This document shows positions 21,267-30,499 of a stretch of 37,745 bases of DNA, in pieces. Both the position numbers and the translations under genes were made by a program. Location: IMG/VR virus record IMGVR_UViG_3300021185_000102, positions 1-37,745 of that record. One strand, given 5' to 3'. The stretch is from a virus. Positions within the stretch are counted from its first letter, which is position 1. Every line of letters starts with the position of its first letter. Under the pieces are notes generated by a model. The model searched no databases, was not told where the DNA came from, and saw only the letters and a list, made by a program, of their open reading frames with translations.

Positions 21267-21670
21267 TGTCTATTCTTCCTTCTTTGATTGAACCTATTTC
21301 AAGTTTATTAGATAAGTTTGTAGAGAATAAAGATCAGAAAAACTTACTAGCTCACCGAATAGCTACAATGGCAGAAAGACACGCACATGAGCTTGCCAAG
21401 GGACAGCTTGAAGTAAACAAAGTGGAAGCCGCACATAACAATATGTTTGTCGCGGGTTGGCGGCCAGCAGTAGGCTGGATTTGTGCAATGGGCATGGCAG
21501 GTAATTTTATCTTGATTCCTATGGCTAACTTTATACTAGCCTTGGTTGAATCTGAAATAGTAATACCTTTAATTGCTCTATCTGAAATGATGCCTGTTCT
21601 TTTAGGTATGTTAGGTCTTGGAGCCATGAGAACAGTAGAGAAAGCTAAGGGCGTACAGAGAGACAAATAA
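21266..21670 (+). CDS. Three-TM holin family protein
   Basis: A 134-aa membrane protein of the 'holin of 3 TMs' type. I chose the ATG at 21266 (TAATG overlap) over one 18 bases upstream, which lies inside the preceding gene. A helical, charged N-terminus (residues 1-55) contains a coiled region (KDQKNLLAHRIATMAERHAH). The family signature FVAGWRPAVGWICAMGMAGN follows, and then three hydrophobic stretches to about residue 125 (NFILIPMANFILALV, VIPLIALSEMMPVLLGMLGL). It would form lesions in the inner membrane at lysis or assist the other holin candidates. Confidence 0.78.
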   Translation: MSILPSLIEPISSLLDKFVENKDQKNLLAHRIATMAERHAHELAKGQLEVNKVEAAHNNMFVAGWRPAVGWICAMGMAGNFILIPMANFILALVESEIVIPLIALSEMMPVLLGMLGLGAMRTVEKAKGVQRDK

Positions 21671-21701
21671 TGCAATTAACAAAGCAAGGATACACAATCT
21701 A

Positions 21702-22352
21702 ATGACTTACTTACAGCTTGTACAGAGTGTACTAAGAAGGCTAAGAGAAGACGATACAATTCAGTCTGTGTCAGAAAATAGCTATTCAAGGTTAATAGGA
21801 GAGTTTGTAAATGATTCTAAAAGGATTGTAGAGGACTCTTGGGATTGGTCAGCTTTACGAACTACTTTTACTATTGACACAACAACTGATATTTTTAGGT
21901 ATCAGCTTGAAGGTTCTGACATCAGTCTTAAAATTCTTGATATTATAAATGACACATCTAATTATTTCTTAAAGCCTGTGACATCTAGTTGGATGAACAA
22001 TGCTTTTCTAAACAATCCTCCAGCTAAGGGTTCTCCTGCTTATTATTCTTGGAATGGCTTTAATGATAATGGGGAGGCAATCCTTGATTTATATCCTATT
22101 CCAGATGATAACTATTTTATACGTGTCAACACTATAGATAAGAAAGAGACACTAGTTGAAGATTCAGCAATTTTACATGTGCCTTCTAATCCTGTAATAC
22201 ATTATGCTGTTGCTTTAGCTTCAAGAGAGCGAGGGGAAACTGGCGGTACATCATCAGCAGAACTGTTTGCCATAGCGGATCAAACACTAGGCGACATGAT
22301 TGCATTTGACGTAGCTCGACACCCAGAAGAAACTGTTTGGAGACCTATATAG
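21702..22352 (+). CDS. Tail adaptor (T7 gp11-like tubular tail protein A)
   Basis: A 216-aa protein, the probable gatekeeper ring between portal and nozzle. MTYLQLVQSVLRRLREDDTI and IGEFVNDSKRIVEDSWDWSAL are characteristic of gp11-like adaptors, with a helical bundle at the N-terminus and beta-rich middle (residues 55-140). It ends with the TVWRPI motif also typical of the family. Size matches T7 gp11 (196 aa). It overlaps the next gene by one base (TAGTG), and together they would form the short tail. Confidence 0.85.
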   Translation: MTYLQLVQSVLRRLREDDTIQSVSENSYSRLIGEFVNDSKRIVEDSWDWSALRTTFTIDTTTDIFRYQLEGSDISLKILDIINDTSNYFLKPVTSSWMNNAFLNNPPAKGSPAYYSWNGFNDNGEAILDLYPIPDDNYFIRVNTIDKKETLVEDSAILHVPSNPVIHYAVALASRERGETGGTSSAELFAIADQTLGDMIAFDVARHPEETVWRPI

Positions 22353-24265
22353 TGGCTCAACAACTACAGAATGTAACAATTAATGCACCTGCGTTTGGAG
22401 GTATCAACACGCAGGATTCTCCTGTGGGTCTTGACCCTAGCTATGCGTCTATTGCAACTAACTGTGTTATTGATAAACTAGGACGAGTAGGGGCTAGAAA
22501 AGGCTCAGTATTGCTGTCTTCAACTGAGAACACTACAGGGGCTTCTACAGTAGGTACAAACACTGTAAAAGTAGAGACAATCTTTGAATCTTTAGATAAA
22601 AGCGGAGATAAGATTGTTTTCTCAGCAGGTAACAATAAGATATTTAGTGGCGTTGGTACTTTAACTGACATAACTCCATCAGGTTACACTATAAATAATA
22701 ACAAGTGGAAGATTGTAAACTTTAATGATCATGTTTATTTTTACCAGACAGGACATGAGCCTTTAGTTTACACTGATTCTGGAAGCCAAGGACTTGTTAA
22801 GCTGACATCAGTTACAGGTTTTGACGGCCCTAATGGTATTGTTTCGGTATTCAATGCAACAGCAACAGCTTCAGAGACGACAACACTTGTAGTTAATGAC
22901 GGCACTACAACAGTTAGTATAGCATCTGCATCCTACACTAGTGTTGCTGAACAAGTCACTGCAATACAAGGTGCTTCTAATTATAGTAATTTATTATTTA
23001 CTGTAGCATTAAACGATGCATCTGATGGTTTTAAATTTACTTATAAAACAACAGGTGCAGTCTCTTTTTCTCCAACTTTAACAGGATCAGGAAGCAGTCA
23101 CACAGTTACTCTTCTAATTGCAGGAAGTGTTGATGCTCCTTATCAAGCCAATGAAGTATTAGCGGCTTTTGGTCGTTTATGGATAGCAGACATCACAGGC
23201 AATAAACATACTATATACTGGTCAGACCTTCTTAATGGAAATGATTGGAATGGTGGTTCTACAGGTGCTATTGACTTAACAACAGTATGGCCTTCTGGTT
23301 ATGATGAAGTTGTAGCACTTGCGGCACACAATAACTTTCTTATTATTTTTGGTAGGATGTCTATTGTTGTTTATTCAGGTGCAGACAATCCTACTACAAT
23401 GGTTTTACATGATACTGTCAAAGGTGTAGGTTGTGTTGCTAGAGATTCTGTACAGCACACAGGTACTGACATTGTGTTCCTGTCTGACGCAGGTGTGCGT
23501 AGCTTTGGTAGAGTCATTCAAGAAAAGTCTATGCCGATGAGAGACATAAGCAGAAACGTCAGGAATGACTTAGTACGGCAGGTCAACGAGGAAAGAATAC
23601 TAGACTCTACGCTATCTTCTGTTAAGTCCTTGTATAGCCCAGAGGAAGCCTTCTATCTTTTAACTTTACCTACAGGCAACATAACGTACTGTTTTGATAT
23701 GCGACAGGCGTTACCTGATGGATCACACAGAGTTACTACGTGGGCAACTCCTATTGCGTTGTGTTATACAAGAACGCAGGAAGGCTTTATATATATGGGA
23801 AGACAAGGAGGCATATACAAATACACAGGTTTTGTAGATGGCTTGTGTACTCTTGTTGGCGGTACGTATACTTATTCAGTTTCTTCTTATCCTTTATCTT
23901 ATTTTAGCAATCCTTTAGATTTTGGAAACTCGTCAAACATTAAGTTTCTTAAGAAGTTTAAAATGACAATCATTGGAGATGCAGAGGCACAGTCTGTATT
24001 AAGTTGGGGATATGATTACTCAGACTCCTATTACAAACAAACTTTTAACTCTAAAAGAACTAACCCAAACATAGCTTATTATGGTGTAAGCGAATACAAT
24101 GTTACAACTTCTGAATACACAGCAGGTACTCAAACTCAAGTACCTAATGTACACGGTTCAGGACATGGAAACGTAGTCACTGTTGGTTTAGAGTCTACAA
24201 TTAGCGGTAGTGAATTTTCAATACAAAAAATTGATATAAACGTATTATTAGGGAGACTTTTTTAA
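22352..24265 (+). CDS. Tail nozzle (T7 gp12-like tubular tail protein B)
   Basis: A 637-aa beta-rich protein forming the tail nozzle through which DNA exits. The GTG start at 22352 overlaps the adaptor's TAG; a TTG five codons upstream would lie further inside that gene. NAPAFGGINTQDSPVGLDPS and YASIATNCVIDKLGRVGARK are the family's opening motif, and PYQANEVLAAFGRLWIAD and LNGNDWNGGSTGAIDL the middle. A segment of about 90 residues (roughly 160-250, ATASETTTLVVNDGTTTVSI) looks like an inserted beta domain. It is slightly shorter than T7 gp12 (794 aa). Confidence 0.87.
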   Translation: MAQQLQNVTINAPAFGGINTQDSPVGLDPSYASIATNCVIDKLGRVGARKGSVLLSSTENTTGASTVGTNTVKVETIFESLDKSGDKIVFSAGNNKIFSGVGTLTDITPSGYTINNNKWKIVNFNDHVYFYQTGHEPLVYTDSGSQGLVKLTSVTGFDGPNGIVSVFNATATASETTTLVVNDGTTTVSIASASYTSVAEQVTAIQGASNYSNLLFTVALNDASDGFKFTYKTTGAVSFSPTLTGSGSSHTVTLLIAGSVDAPYQANEVLAAFGRLWIADITGNKHTIYWSDLLNGNDWNGGSTGAIDLTTVWPSGYDEVVALAAHNNFLIIFGRMSIVVYSGADNPTTMVLHDTVKGVGCVARDSVQHTGTDIVFLSDAGVRSFGRVIQEKSMPMRDISRNVRNDLVRQVNEERILDSTLSSVKSLYSPEEAFYLLTLPTGNITYCFDMRQALPDGSHRVTTWATPIALCYTRTQEGFIYMGRQGGIYKYTGFVDGLCTLVGGTYTYSVSSYPLSYFSNPLDFGNSSNIKFLKKFKMTIIGDAEAQSVLSWGYDYSDSYYKQTFNSKRTNPNIAYYGVSEYNVTTSEYTAGTQTQVPNVHGSGHGNVVTVGLESTISGSEFSIQKIDINVLLGRLF

Positions 24266-24504
24266 TGAGTAATTATACAAAAGCCACAGACTTTATGGCT
24301 AAAGATAATTTACCAACAGGTAGTGCAGGTAAAATAGTAAAAGGTACAGAAATAAACGATGAGTTTAACTCTATCGCTACAGCTATTGCAACTAAAGCAG
24401 ACTTGTCAGGGCCAACATTCACAGGTGTAGTTACTGTTTCAACACTATCAGCAAGTAGCCTCACAGGAACACTATCAGGTACAATTAGCGGAGGGAGTTA
24501 CTAA
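24265..24504 (+). CDS. Short fibre-anchor module (fibre N-terminus only)
   Basis: A 79-aa protein, MSNYTKATDFMAKDNLPTGS onwards, with the motif KIVKGTEINDEFNSIATAIA and TKADLSGPTFTG. In longer podophage fibres these motifs form the N-terminal attachment to the tail, followed by shaft and tip. Here the gene ends after a Thr/Ser-rich stretch (SLTGTLSGTISGGSY) with no receptor domain. It may act as a stand-alone connector for a separately encoded tip such as one of the spikes, or be the remains of a trimmed fibre. It overlaps both neighbours by one base (TAATG at each end). Confidence 0.72.
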   Translation: MSNYTKATDFMAKDNLPTGSAGKIVKGTEINDEFNSIATAIATKADLSGPTFTGVVTVSTLSASSLTGTLSGTISGGSY

Positions 24505-25388
24505 TGGGTTTTTTATCAGACTTGTTATCATCAGGTCAAGCTTATCAGAGCTTAAAAAGAGATATAAAAAGAAAAACAGACTTTAGAGATGAAACACTAG
24601 AGCGTGGTACTGCCGTAGGTGAGCAAGGATACGAGCAGTCACAGTTTGTTCCCTTTAGTGTTACATCTAGCACAGGTGGTATACAAGGCAACGCTGAAGG
24701 TGGGTTTGATATGAACCTATCTGAAGAACAACAGGCTATGCAAGACCGTCTGTTTGGCATGTCAGGCGGTTTCCTAGATGAGCTAGGCGGTGATCCTCTT
24801 GATCGACAAAAGGCTTTATACGAGCAAATAAGAGGCATACAAAGCCCAGAGGAAGAACGTCAACGACTTGAGCTAGAGAACCGTTTAAGAGGACAGGGTA
24901 GGCTAGGTTTAATGACTGCTCAGTATGGCGGTAGTCCAGAGCAATTTGCACAAGCGTTAGCGCAAGAACAAGCACGTAATGAAGCGGCTTATCAAGCTTA
25001 TGGACAGTCTCAGGCAGACAGACAGCAAGCTTTCGGTTTAGCTAGTGGTCTTATGGGTCTAGGCTACGTACCACAGCAACAGTTAGGTGAGCTTTATAAA
25101 CTAGCTACTCCTACAGCATCCTTAGCACAAAGCGGTAGAGAAACAGGTGCGGCCTTAAATGTTGAATCAATGTTAAAAACCTTGTTTGACAAGGAAGGTG
25201 GTTACATTGGACAAACATTAGGAACAAATTATAACCCTAAGACAGGAGAACGTGTAGGTGGTATCTTTGGGGCGCAAGCGGCTAAAGATGACGCTAGAAG
25301 TGGTTTCTGGAATGATTTACTTGGTACTATAGAAAGTGCAGTTACTGCTGGCGCTAGTGGTGGCGGTGGTCGTAGCGGTGGTGGCTAA
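24504..25388 (+). CDS. Putative internal virion protein
   Basis: A 294-aa Gln/Gly/Ala-rich helical protein. Long helical segments include DRQKALYEQIRGIQSPEEER, EQFAQALAQEQARNEAAYQA and YGQSQADRQQAFGLASGLMG, and the tail is Gly-rich (GASGGGGRSGGG). In T7-like phages the genes after the nozzle code for proteins held inside the head and ejected with the DNA, and composition and place agree with such a role. No catalytic motif is seen. The start overlaps the upstream stop (TAATG). Assignment rests on context and composition. Confidence 0.62.
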   Translation: MGFLSDLLSSGQAYQSLKRDIKRKTDFRDETLERGTAVGEQGYEQSQFVPFSVTSSTGGIQGNAEGGFDMNLSEEQQAMQDRLFGMSGGFLDELGGDPLDRQKALYEQIRGIQSPEEERQRLELENRLRGQGRLGLMTAQYGGSPEQFAQALAQEQARNEAAYQAYGQSQADRQQAFGLASGLMGLGYVPQQQLGELYKLATPTASLAQSGRETGAALNVESMLKTLFDKEGGYIGQTLGTNYNPKTGERVGGIFGAQAAKDDARSGFWNDLLGTIESAVTAGASGGGGRSGGG

Positions 25389-25430
25389 TTGGTCTAAAAC
25401 CCAATAACAAATTATTAATAGGACAATATA

Positions 25431-26639
25431 ATGGCAGATCGAGATTTAGTAGGCTTATTAACAGGCACTCCTACGCAACCAATTCAACCTCTTACAAGAA
25501 ATCAAAGACTTGCTCAAGAAGCAGGAGGTGGCGGCAGGGCCGTAGGTAAGCTGTTTGCTAAACTAACAGGAAGAGAAGTTCCAGACAACCCTATGGAACA
25601 ACTAGAAAAATTACTTCCTAATATGAATCCTGAAAATCCTGACGATTTAAGTCAGCTTGCTAAGTTACAAATGTCTTCAGGAAATCAAGTAGGGGCCGCT
25701 AGGACAATAGCACAAAGAAATGCTATTTTAGAAAAACAACAGGCAGTTTTAGAAAAACAAGAGCTTGAAGATCAAGGAATGGCTGATAGGGTTTCTTTAT
25801 CTACGTATGTACAGGAAAAATATCCTGAACTACCTCAGTTAGCGATGTTAGTACAATCAGGAATTGTCACAGCTAAAAACTTAAAAGACTTTTTACCTGA
25901 TGCTACAGGAGATGTTAATGCTCAGTTTGGAGGATCAGATAAATGGGTAGATGAAGAAGGGAATTATTTTTATGGAACACAAATAAAAGACCCAAAAACT
26001 AAAACTACTTCAACATCTCTTTCCCCTGTTGATGCTTCGGGGCCAACTGAACCTGTAGGAAATGTTACTCCTGTTGGTTCTTCTGGAGAGACTTCAGCAG
26101 AAAAACAAGCAAGAATAATTGAAACGTCAACAGCTAAAGAGAAATCAAAAGAATTTCTAAAAAACAAAACTCAGGCTGTTGGTGGTTTACCTGCTTTACT
26201 TGATAATAAAAAGAACATTGAGGAAGCTCAAAAAATACTTGAAACTTTACCAACAGGCGGCCCTATCAACATAGCGGCTTACGGTATAGAAGATTTCTTT
26301 GGTGTAACTAGCGGCAATAGAGCAGACTTTGAGCGTGTGTTAGCTATGGAAACTTTTAAGTCGTTAAAGCCTATCTTTGGTGGTGTTATTTCTGATCCTG
26401 AAAGAATGGCCTTATTAGAAATAGCGGCAACAGTTGGAAGAGGAAACAAAGCTAATAGTGCAATTATTAAAAGATTAATTAAAGATATGAATCAAAGAAT
26501 TTCACAAGCTAAACTATATTCTGATTCAGAAGACTTTGACGAATACAATGCTTTTGTACAAGAGTTGTTAAAGGAAGATAAAGAACCCGAAAACGAAAAA
26601 GTAACGTTTGATATGTTGAAAAAAAGAGCGGGGAAATAA
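25431..26639 (+). CDS. Putative internal virion protein
   Basis: A 402-aa protein rich in Lys, Glu, Asn and Gln with alternating helical and disordered segments. The N-terminus (LLTGTPTQPIQPLTRNQRLA) is followed by NPMEQLEKLLPNMNPENPDD and helices with Gln/Leu spacing (AILEKQQAVLEKQELEDQ); a linker around residues 185-225 is Thr/Ser/Pro-rich. The last third (GIEDFFGVTSGNRADFERVL onwards) is helical. No enzyme motif is seen. It probably belongs to the ejection proteins, between the 294-aa and the 667-aa products; it ends in the next start (TAATG). Confidence 0.6.
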   Translation: MADRDLVGLLTGTPTQPIQPLTRNQRLAQEAGGGGRAVGKLFAKLTGREVPDNPMEQLEKLLPNMNPENPDDLSQLAKLQMSSGNQVGAARTIAQRNAILEKQQAVLEKQELEDQGMADRVSLSTYVQEKYPELPQLAMLVQSGIVTAKNLKDFLPDATGDVNAQFGGSDKWVDEEGNYFYGTQIKDPKTKTTSTSLSPVDASGPTEPVGNVTPVGSSGETSAEKQARIIETSTAKEKSKEFLKNKTQAVGGLPALLDNKKNIEEAQKILETLPTGGPINIAAYGIEDFFGVTSGNRADFERVLAMETFKSLKPIFGGVISDPERMALLEIAATVGRGNKANSAIIKRLIKDMNQRISQAKLYSDSEDFDEYNAFVQELLKEDKEPENEKVTFDMLKKRAGK

Positions 26640-28642
26640 TGAGTAAACTTTATGATGTTGATCTTCCTAACGGTGAAACTATTTATGACGTACCTGTGGG
26701 AACCAGTGAAGAAGTAGTCAAAGACTTAGCAATTTCTGGCGGCTTGGCTACTCTTGAAGACTTTGCTCCAAAACCAACTCCTACAGAAGAAGACTTGCCT
26801 TGGTATCAGGACGTAGGTGATTTCCTTAAGGGAAACATGGAAATACCTTTGGGTCTTGGAGGTAGTCTTGCAGGAGCCGCGGCAGGTATTCCTTTAGGCC
26901 CTCCAGGAATGGTAGCAGGGGGAATCATAGGCGGTTCAGTAGGGACAGGAGCAGGGTCTTTAACATCTGATGTTTTGGAAGGTAAAGAACTGGACTTTCA
27001 ATCTGCTGTTAAAGAAGCTTTAATATCCGCAGGGTTTGATGTAGCAACTTTAACTTTAGGTAAGTATTTAAAAGGGCCATATCTAGCCGCCAAAGCCGCT
27101 TTAGGTTATGGGCCAAAGGAAGTAGCGGAAGAAATAATAAAGGAAGGTTTAGAGACAGGATCAGCTGAGTCTTTAAAAGCAACTCAAAAGATTTTAGAAG
27201 AAAGTGGGTCTAGTTTAACGAGGTATCAAACAGGACAAGCCTCTAGTCTTGCTGTCTTTGCTGAAAAGATAGGGGATGCAGGTCTTTTATCAGGTAAGGA
27301 AGCCACAGGTAATGTAAAGAAAGTAAATGAAGCGGCACAGTCAGCGTTGAACGACATAGCTAATGCTGTTGACTTAAGAACTGGTGCGTCTCCTTCCGAT
27401 CTAGGGGAAGCAATGTTTGACATTTTATCCGCAGGTCGATCAGCACTTAGTGATTCCTATGGTGACGGTTTAGATTCTATTATGAGTCAAGTTAAAAACA
27501 GAACTGTAAACACGGCAGGAATTAAGAAACAACTAGAGTCATACTTAAAACAAAACACTATAAAAACCTCAGATGTAGTTGATGGTAAAGTGGTGACTAA
27601 AGATAAAATACTTCTTGACGATGCTACTATAGCATATATTGAAAAAGAACTAGCAGGAACTTTAGAATACGGAAATATGTCAGCACAAGCTTTAATTCGT
27701 CTTGATAAAATGATGTCAGCACAAATGCGTCAGTTTGGAACTAAAGGAACGCAAAACTATAATTCAGTGGCTGATGGAGAACTTATAAAATTACAAGGTA
27801 TCTTAAAAGATTCTTTTATAAATACTTTAAAACAAGCTGACCCTAAAATGGCAAAGGAATATGCGTTACTAAAGACTTCCTATAAAGAAGGACTGTCTGG
27901 TTTGCTTCCTGTGTTAAATAAAAATACAATAATGAGAGCAGAAATTGGTGATTATAAAGCTTTAGGCGCTATGTTGACTACTCAATCTAATAGTGACAAA
28001 ATTCAAGGTTTTATGAAAAGCATAGATGAGGCTTATAAAGAAATAGGTAAGAGAGAGGGATTACCTTCAGAAATAGCCTATGGTACAGCTAAGGAAGCAA
28101 AACAAGTCATTAAACAGTCTTTCCTTAGAAACTTGATTCCTGATGTATCTTCTCCTGATTTTGATATTTCACGTTACAATAGTCTAGCCGCCCAATTTAG
28201 TAAACCAGACGCAGACAAAAGATTAAAAGTTATTATGGGTGAAGACTACGCAAGGACAAAGCAGATATTTAATCTGTTTTCTGAAGCCAGTAAAAGACCA
28301 GAAGGAAACTTCGGTACTTTATTTCTAAGAGGTAAAGAGTTTCAAGCTCTTCAAGGGTTATCTTCTTCTGTTGGCGCAGGTGCAGGTGTAGCCATAACAG
28401 GTGGGGCTTTAGGTGCTATGGTAGGGGCGTTTGTAGCACCCTCTATAGTCTTAGCTACTCCTATTTTTCTATCAAAAGCTGCCTCTAATCCTAAAGCTGT
28501 GAACAAGTTACTTGCTTTTGAAAAGATGACGTTTAAATCTCCTGAAGCTATGGAAAAGTTCGCAAGTTTTATTGTCAGCGACACAATGGATGCTCTGTCT
28601 GAAGAAGAGCAAGCGGAAATGCGTAACTACTTTAGACAATAG
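26639..28642 (+). CDS. Putative ejection protein with glycine-zipper segments
   Basis: A 667-aa protein. The first 40 residues (YDVDLPNGETIYDVPVGTSE) form a short beta domain often found at the start of large phage internal proteins. Next comes a hydrophobic glycine-zipper stretch at about residues 71-105 (LGLGGSLAGAAAGIPLGPPG then MVAGGIIGGSVGTGAG), and a second near the C-terminus at about 577-610 (VGAGAGVAITGGALGAMVGA). Between them is a long helical part. Such segments suit proteins that insert into the cell envelope to carry DNA across the membrane. No transglycosylase motif is visible. Confidence 0.65.
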   Translation: MSKLYDVDLPNGETIYDVPVGTSEEVVKDLAISGGLATLEDFAPKPTPTEEDLPWYQDVGDFLKGNMEIPLGLGGSLAGAAAGIPLGPPGMVAGGIIGGSVGTGAGSLTSDVLEGKELDFQSAVKEALISAGFDVATLTLGKYLKGPYLAAKAALGYGPKEVAEEIIKEGLETGSAESLKATQKILEESGSSLTRYQTGQASSLAVFAEKIGDAGLLSGKEATGNVKKVNEAAQSALNDIANAVDLRTGASPSDLGEAMFDILSAGRSALSDSYGDGLDSIMSQVKNRTVNTAGIKKQLESYLKQNTIKTSDVVDGKVVTKDKILLDDATIAYIEKELAGTLEYGNMSAQALIRLDKMMSAQMRQFGTKGTQNYNSVADGELIKLQGILKDSFINTLKQADPKMAKEYALLKTSYKEGLSGLLPVLNKNTIMRAEIGDYKALGAMLTTQSNSDKIQGFMKSIDEAYKEIGKREGLPSEIAYGTAKEAKQVIKQSFLRNLIPDVSSPDFDISRYNSLAAQFSKPDADKRLKVIMGEDYARTKQIFNLFSEASKRPEGNFGTLFLRGKEFQALQGLSSSVGAGAGVAITGGALGAMVGAFVAPSIVLATPIFLSKAASNPKAVNKLLAFEKMTFKSPEAMEKFASFIVSDTMDALSEEEQAEMRNYFRQ

Positions 28643-28651
28643 GATAGTTAA

Positions 28652-30454
28652 ATGGCTGATAAAGAGTATGATAGCTTTTTAAGAGACCTTCTGGGAGAGT
28701 ATACTGTCAACACGCAGGAAAGATATGCACGTACTCCTGATTTTTTCCCTACTGCTGATGACGATGTAGGTTCAATTACTGCTGTTGATCCTACTTGGCG
28801 AGACTCCATAAGGAACATCCTTGCGGAGTCTTTAGGTGGAGAACGGAAAAACTATAGGCAAGCAGAAAACCTTTTATCTGTAGGTGACTTTCTACCTGCT
28901 GTTGGTGGTGGTTTGATGTCTGCCGATATTGCTGATGAATATGAGGCGGGAAACTACGGAACAGCAGGAATGTTGGCTATGTTAGGGGCTGTTCCAGTGG
29001 CAGGGCCATCTTTAGCCAGAGGAGGTAAGGGTCTCTTCTCAAGCGCAGGTAACTTAGTTAACAGAGTGGCGCAAAACGTCCCAACAGATATTGCTGAGTT
29101 TTATACTAACCCTGTAAAAGGGGGAATAAACTTTCTAAAAGAATACGGAAAGTCTGTAGCTCCTGCTGTTAGGGAAAGCATTGATCCTGCGGCTGTTGCA
29201 AAACGCAGGGTTTTAGGTATTTCTGATAGAAAGTTAGATGATTGGGCAAGTGATGTTGGACAAGACGCAGAAAAGACAGCTATCGCTATTAATAGGCAAC
29301 TTGATATGCCAGAGGATTCCTTACTTGAAAAAAGCGTTGTGGGGCTTAACTATTTAGATTCAAGAATTGCTAGATCAGACGGAGCCACCCTGTCTAAGGG
29401 CATAGGTCAAGGATTTAGAACTACAGGTGAGATTCCAGAGTCTATAATTCAAAGAGCTACCAAGCATTTGACTGATGGCCCTCATATTAAAAAACAAAAC
29501 TATAGATATGACTATCAAATTAAAGACCCTTCTGTAGATAAAAATGTAGGTTACGTAGAATCTATTGGTCTTTCAGGAGGAGGGGCGCAGGTAGTTAGGT
29601 CACTTCACGGAAAATCTACAGACACCTATTTAAAAGTCGTTAATAACCTCCGAAAATCTACAGGGACAAAACCCAAAGCTAAATTAGACTCTGAAGGAAT
29701 GGTAGAGTTTATGCAGATAGCTTCTACTTTAAACAACAACACCTATCAACTAATGAAAAAGCTAGGTGTTAGCGGTCAGCCTAGTCAAGTTGTAAATGAT
29801 TTATTAAGGGCTAGAGCAAAAACACTTAAAGGTTCTAAGCTTAAAAAAGGAGAACAAAAAGTTTTAGATTCTTTTAATAAACTATTAGACACTAAAGCTA
29901 TAAAAATGGCAAGAGTAAGTGACGAAGCAGGGAACTCTGTTGGTGCTAGAAATTTAACAGACATTAAAAAACCTGAAGGTTACTTAGTTACACAGCAGTC
30001 TTATAATTCAAGACAAAAAGAACTGGGCGGTGTTAATGCTTTTGTTGTAGTTGATCCTAACAAAGAAAAGATGTATACAATGTTGAGTGATGGACATGAC
30101 ATCTTTGGTAAAGACCCTGTTGGTGGTCATGGTTTAATCACTGTCTCTCCGCTGATTGAGTCTTCAATTAAAACAGGTGCTAAGTATAACAACAAACAAA
30201 TAAAAACCAACATGACAAAAAGAAAGATTAACAAAGCACTGAAAGAAACAGAAAAAGTAACAGGTGTAAAACAACTGCCAAAAGAAACAAACGAGGCTTA
30301 TACAAAAAGAGCCATGAAGTTTTCTAAACCTCAAGTTACTGAGGCTGACGTAGCTAGAGCTAATTCAGCTAAAAGAAAACTACAAGGGACAGCAGGGGCC
30401 GCAGGGTTACTAACGACAGCAGGGGTTGTTTCTGCACTAGAAGACGAAGAATAA
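28652..30454 (+). CDS. Large C-terminal protein of the ejection group, function unknown
   Basis: A 600-aa protein, last in the plus-strand arm. The segment SVGDFLPAVGGGLMSADIAD then YEAGNYGTAGMLAMLGAVPV, about residues 85-125, is hydrophobic and Gly/Ala-rich, and a second hydrophobic patch lies near the C-terminus (GTAGAAGLLTTAGVVSALED). The middle (residues 200-420) has mixed alpha/beta character, with YDYQIKDPSVDKNVGYVESI and DIFGKDPVGGHGLITVSPLI. No catalytic motif can be assigned. The position, size and hydrophobic patches suggest an ejected virion protein. AGGA lies before the ATG. Confidence 0.55.
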   Translation: MADKEYDSFLRDLLGEYTVNTQERYARTPDFFPTADDDVGSITAVDPTWRDSIRNILAESLGGERKNYRQAENLLSVGDFLPAVGGGLMSADIADEYEAGNYGTAGMLAMLGAVPVAGPSLARGGKGLFSSAGNLVNRVAQNVPTDIAEFYTNPVKGGINFLKEYGKSVAPAVRESIDPAAVAKRRVLGISDRKLDDWASDVGQDAEKTAIAINRQLDMPEDSLLEKSVVGLNYLDSRIARSDGATLSKGIGQGFRTTGEIPESIIQRATKHLTDGPHIKKQNYRYDYQIKDPSVDKNVGYVESIGLSGGGAQVVRSLHGKSTDTYLKVVNNLRKSTGTKPKAKLDSEGMVEFMQIASTLNNNTYQLMKKLGVSGQPSQVVNDLLRARAKTLKGSKLKKGEQKVLDSFNKLLDTKAIKMARVSDEAGNSVGARNLTDIKKPEGYLVTQQSYNSRQKELGGVNAFVVVDPNKEKMYTMLSDGHDIFGKDPVGGHGLITVSPLIESSIKTGAKYNNKQIKTNMTKRKINKALKETEKVTGVKQLPKETNEAYTKRAMKFSKPQVTEADVARANSAKRKLQGTAGAAGLLTTAGVVSALEDEE

Positions 30455-30455
30455 A

Positions 30456-30477
30456 AAGGGGCCACTTAAGGCCCCTT
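30456..30477. terminator. Bidirectional terminator between the two arms
   Basis: AAGGGGCC (30456-30463) and GGCCCCTT (30470-30477) form an 8-bp perfect stem with an ACTTAA loop. AAAAA lies upstream (a U tract when read leftward) and AGTTTTAT downstream, so it can stop transcripts from both convergent arms: the last plus-strand gene ends at 30454, the reductase at 30500. Confidence 0.9.
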
Positions 30478-30481
30478 AGTT

Positions 30482-30497
30482 TTATAACAAGTTACAA
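30482..30497. promoter_or_regulatory. Operator-like dyad, site D
   Basis: TTATAACAAGTTACAA is the exact reverse complement of sites A and C. It lies between the bidirectional terminator and the stop of the reductase (30500-30502), so here it is downstream of genes rather than upstream. Confidence 0.5.
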
Positions 30498-30499
30498 CT

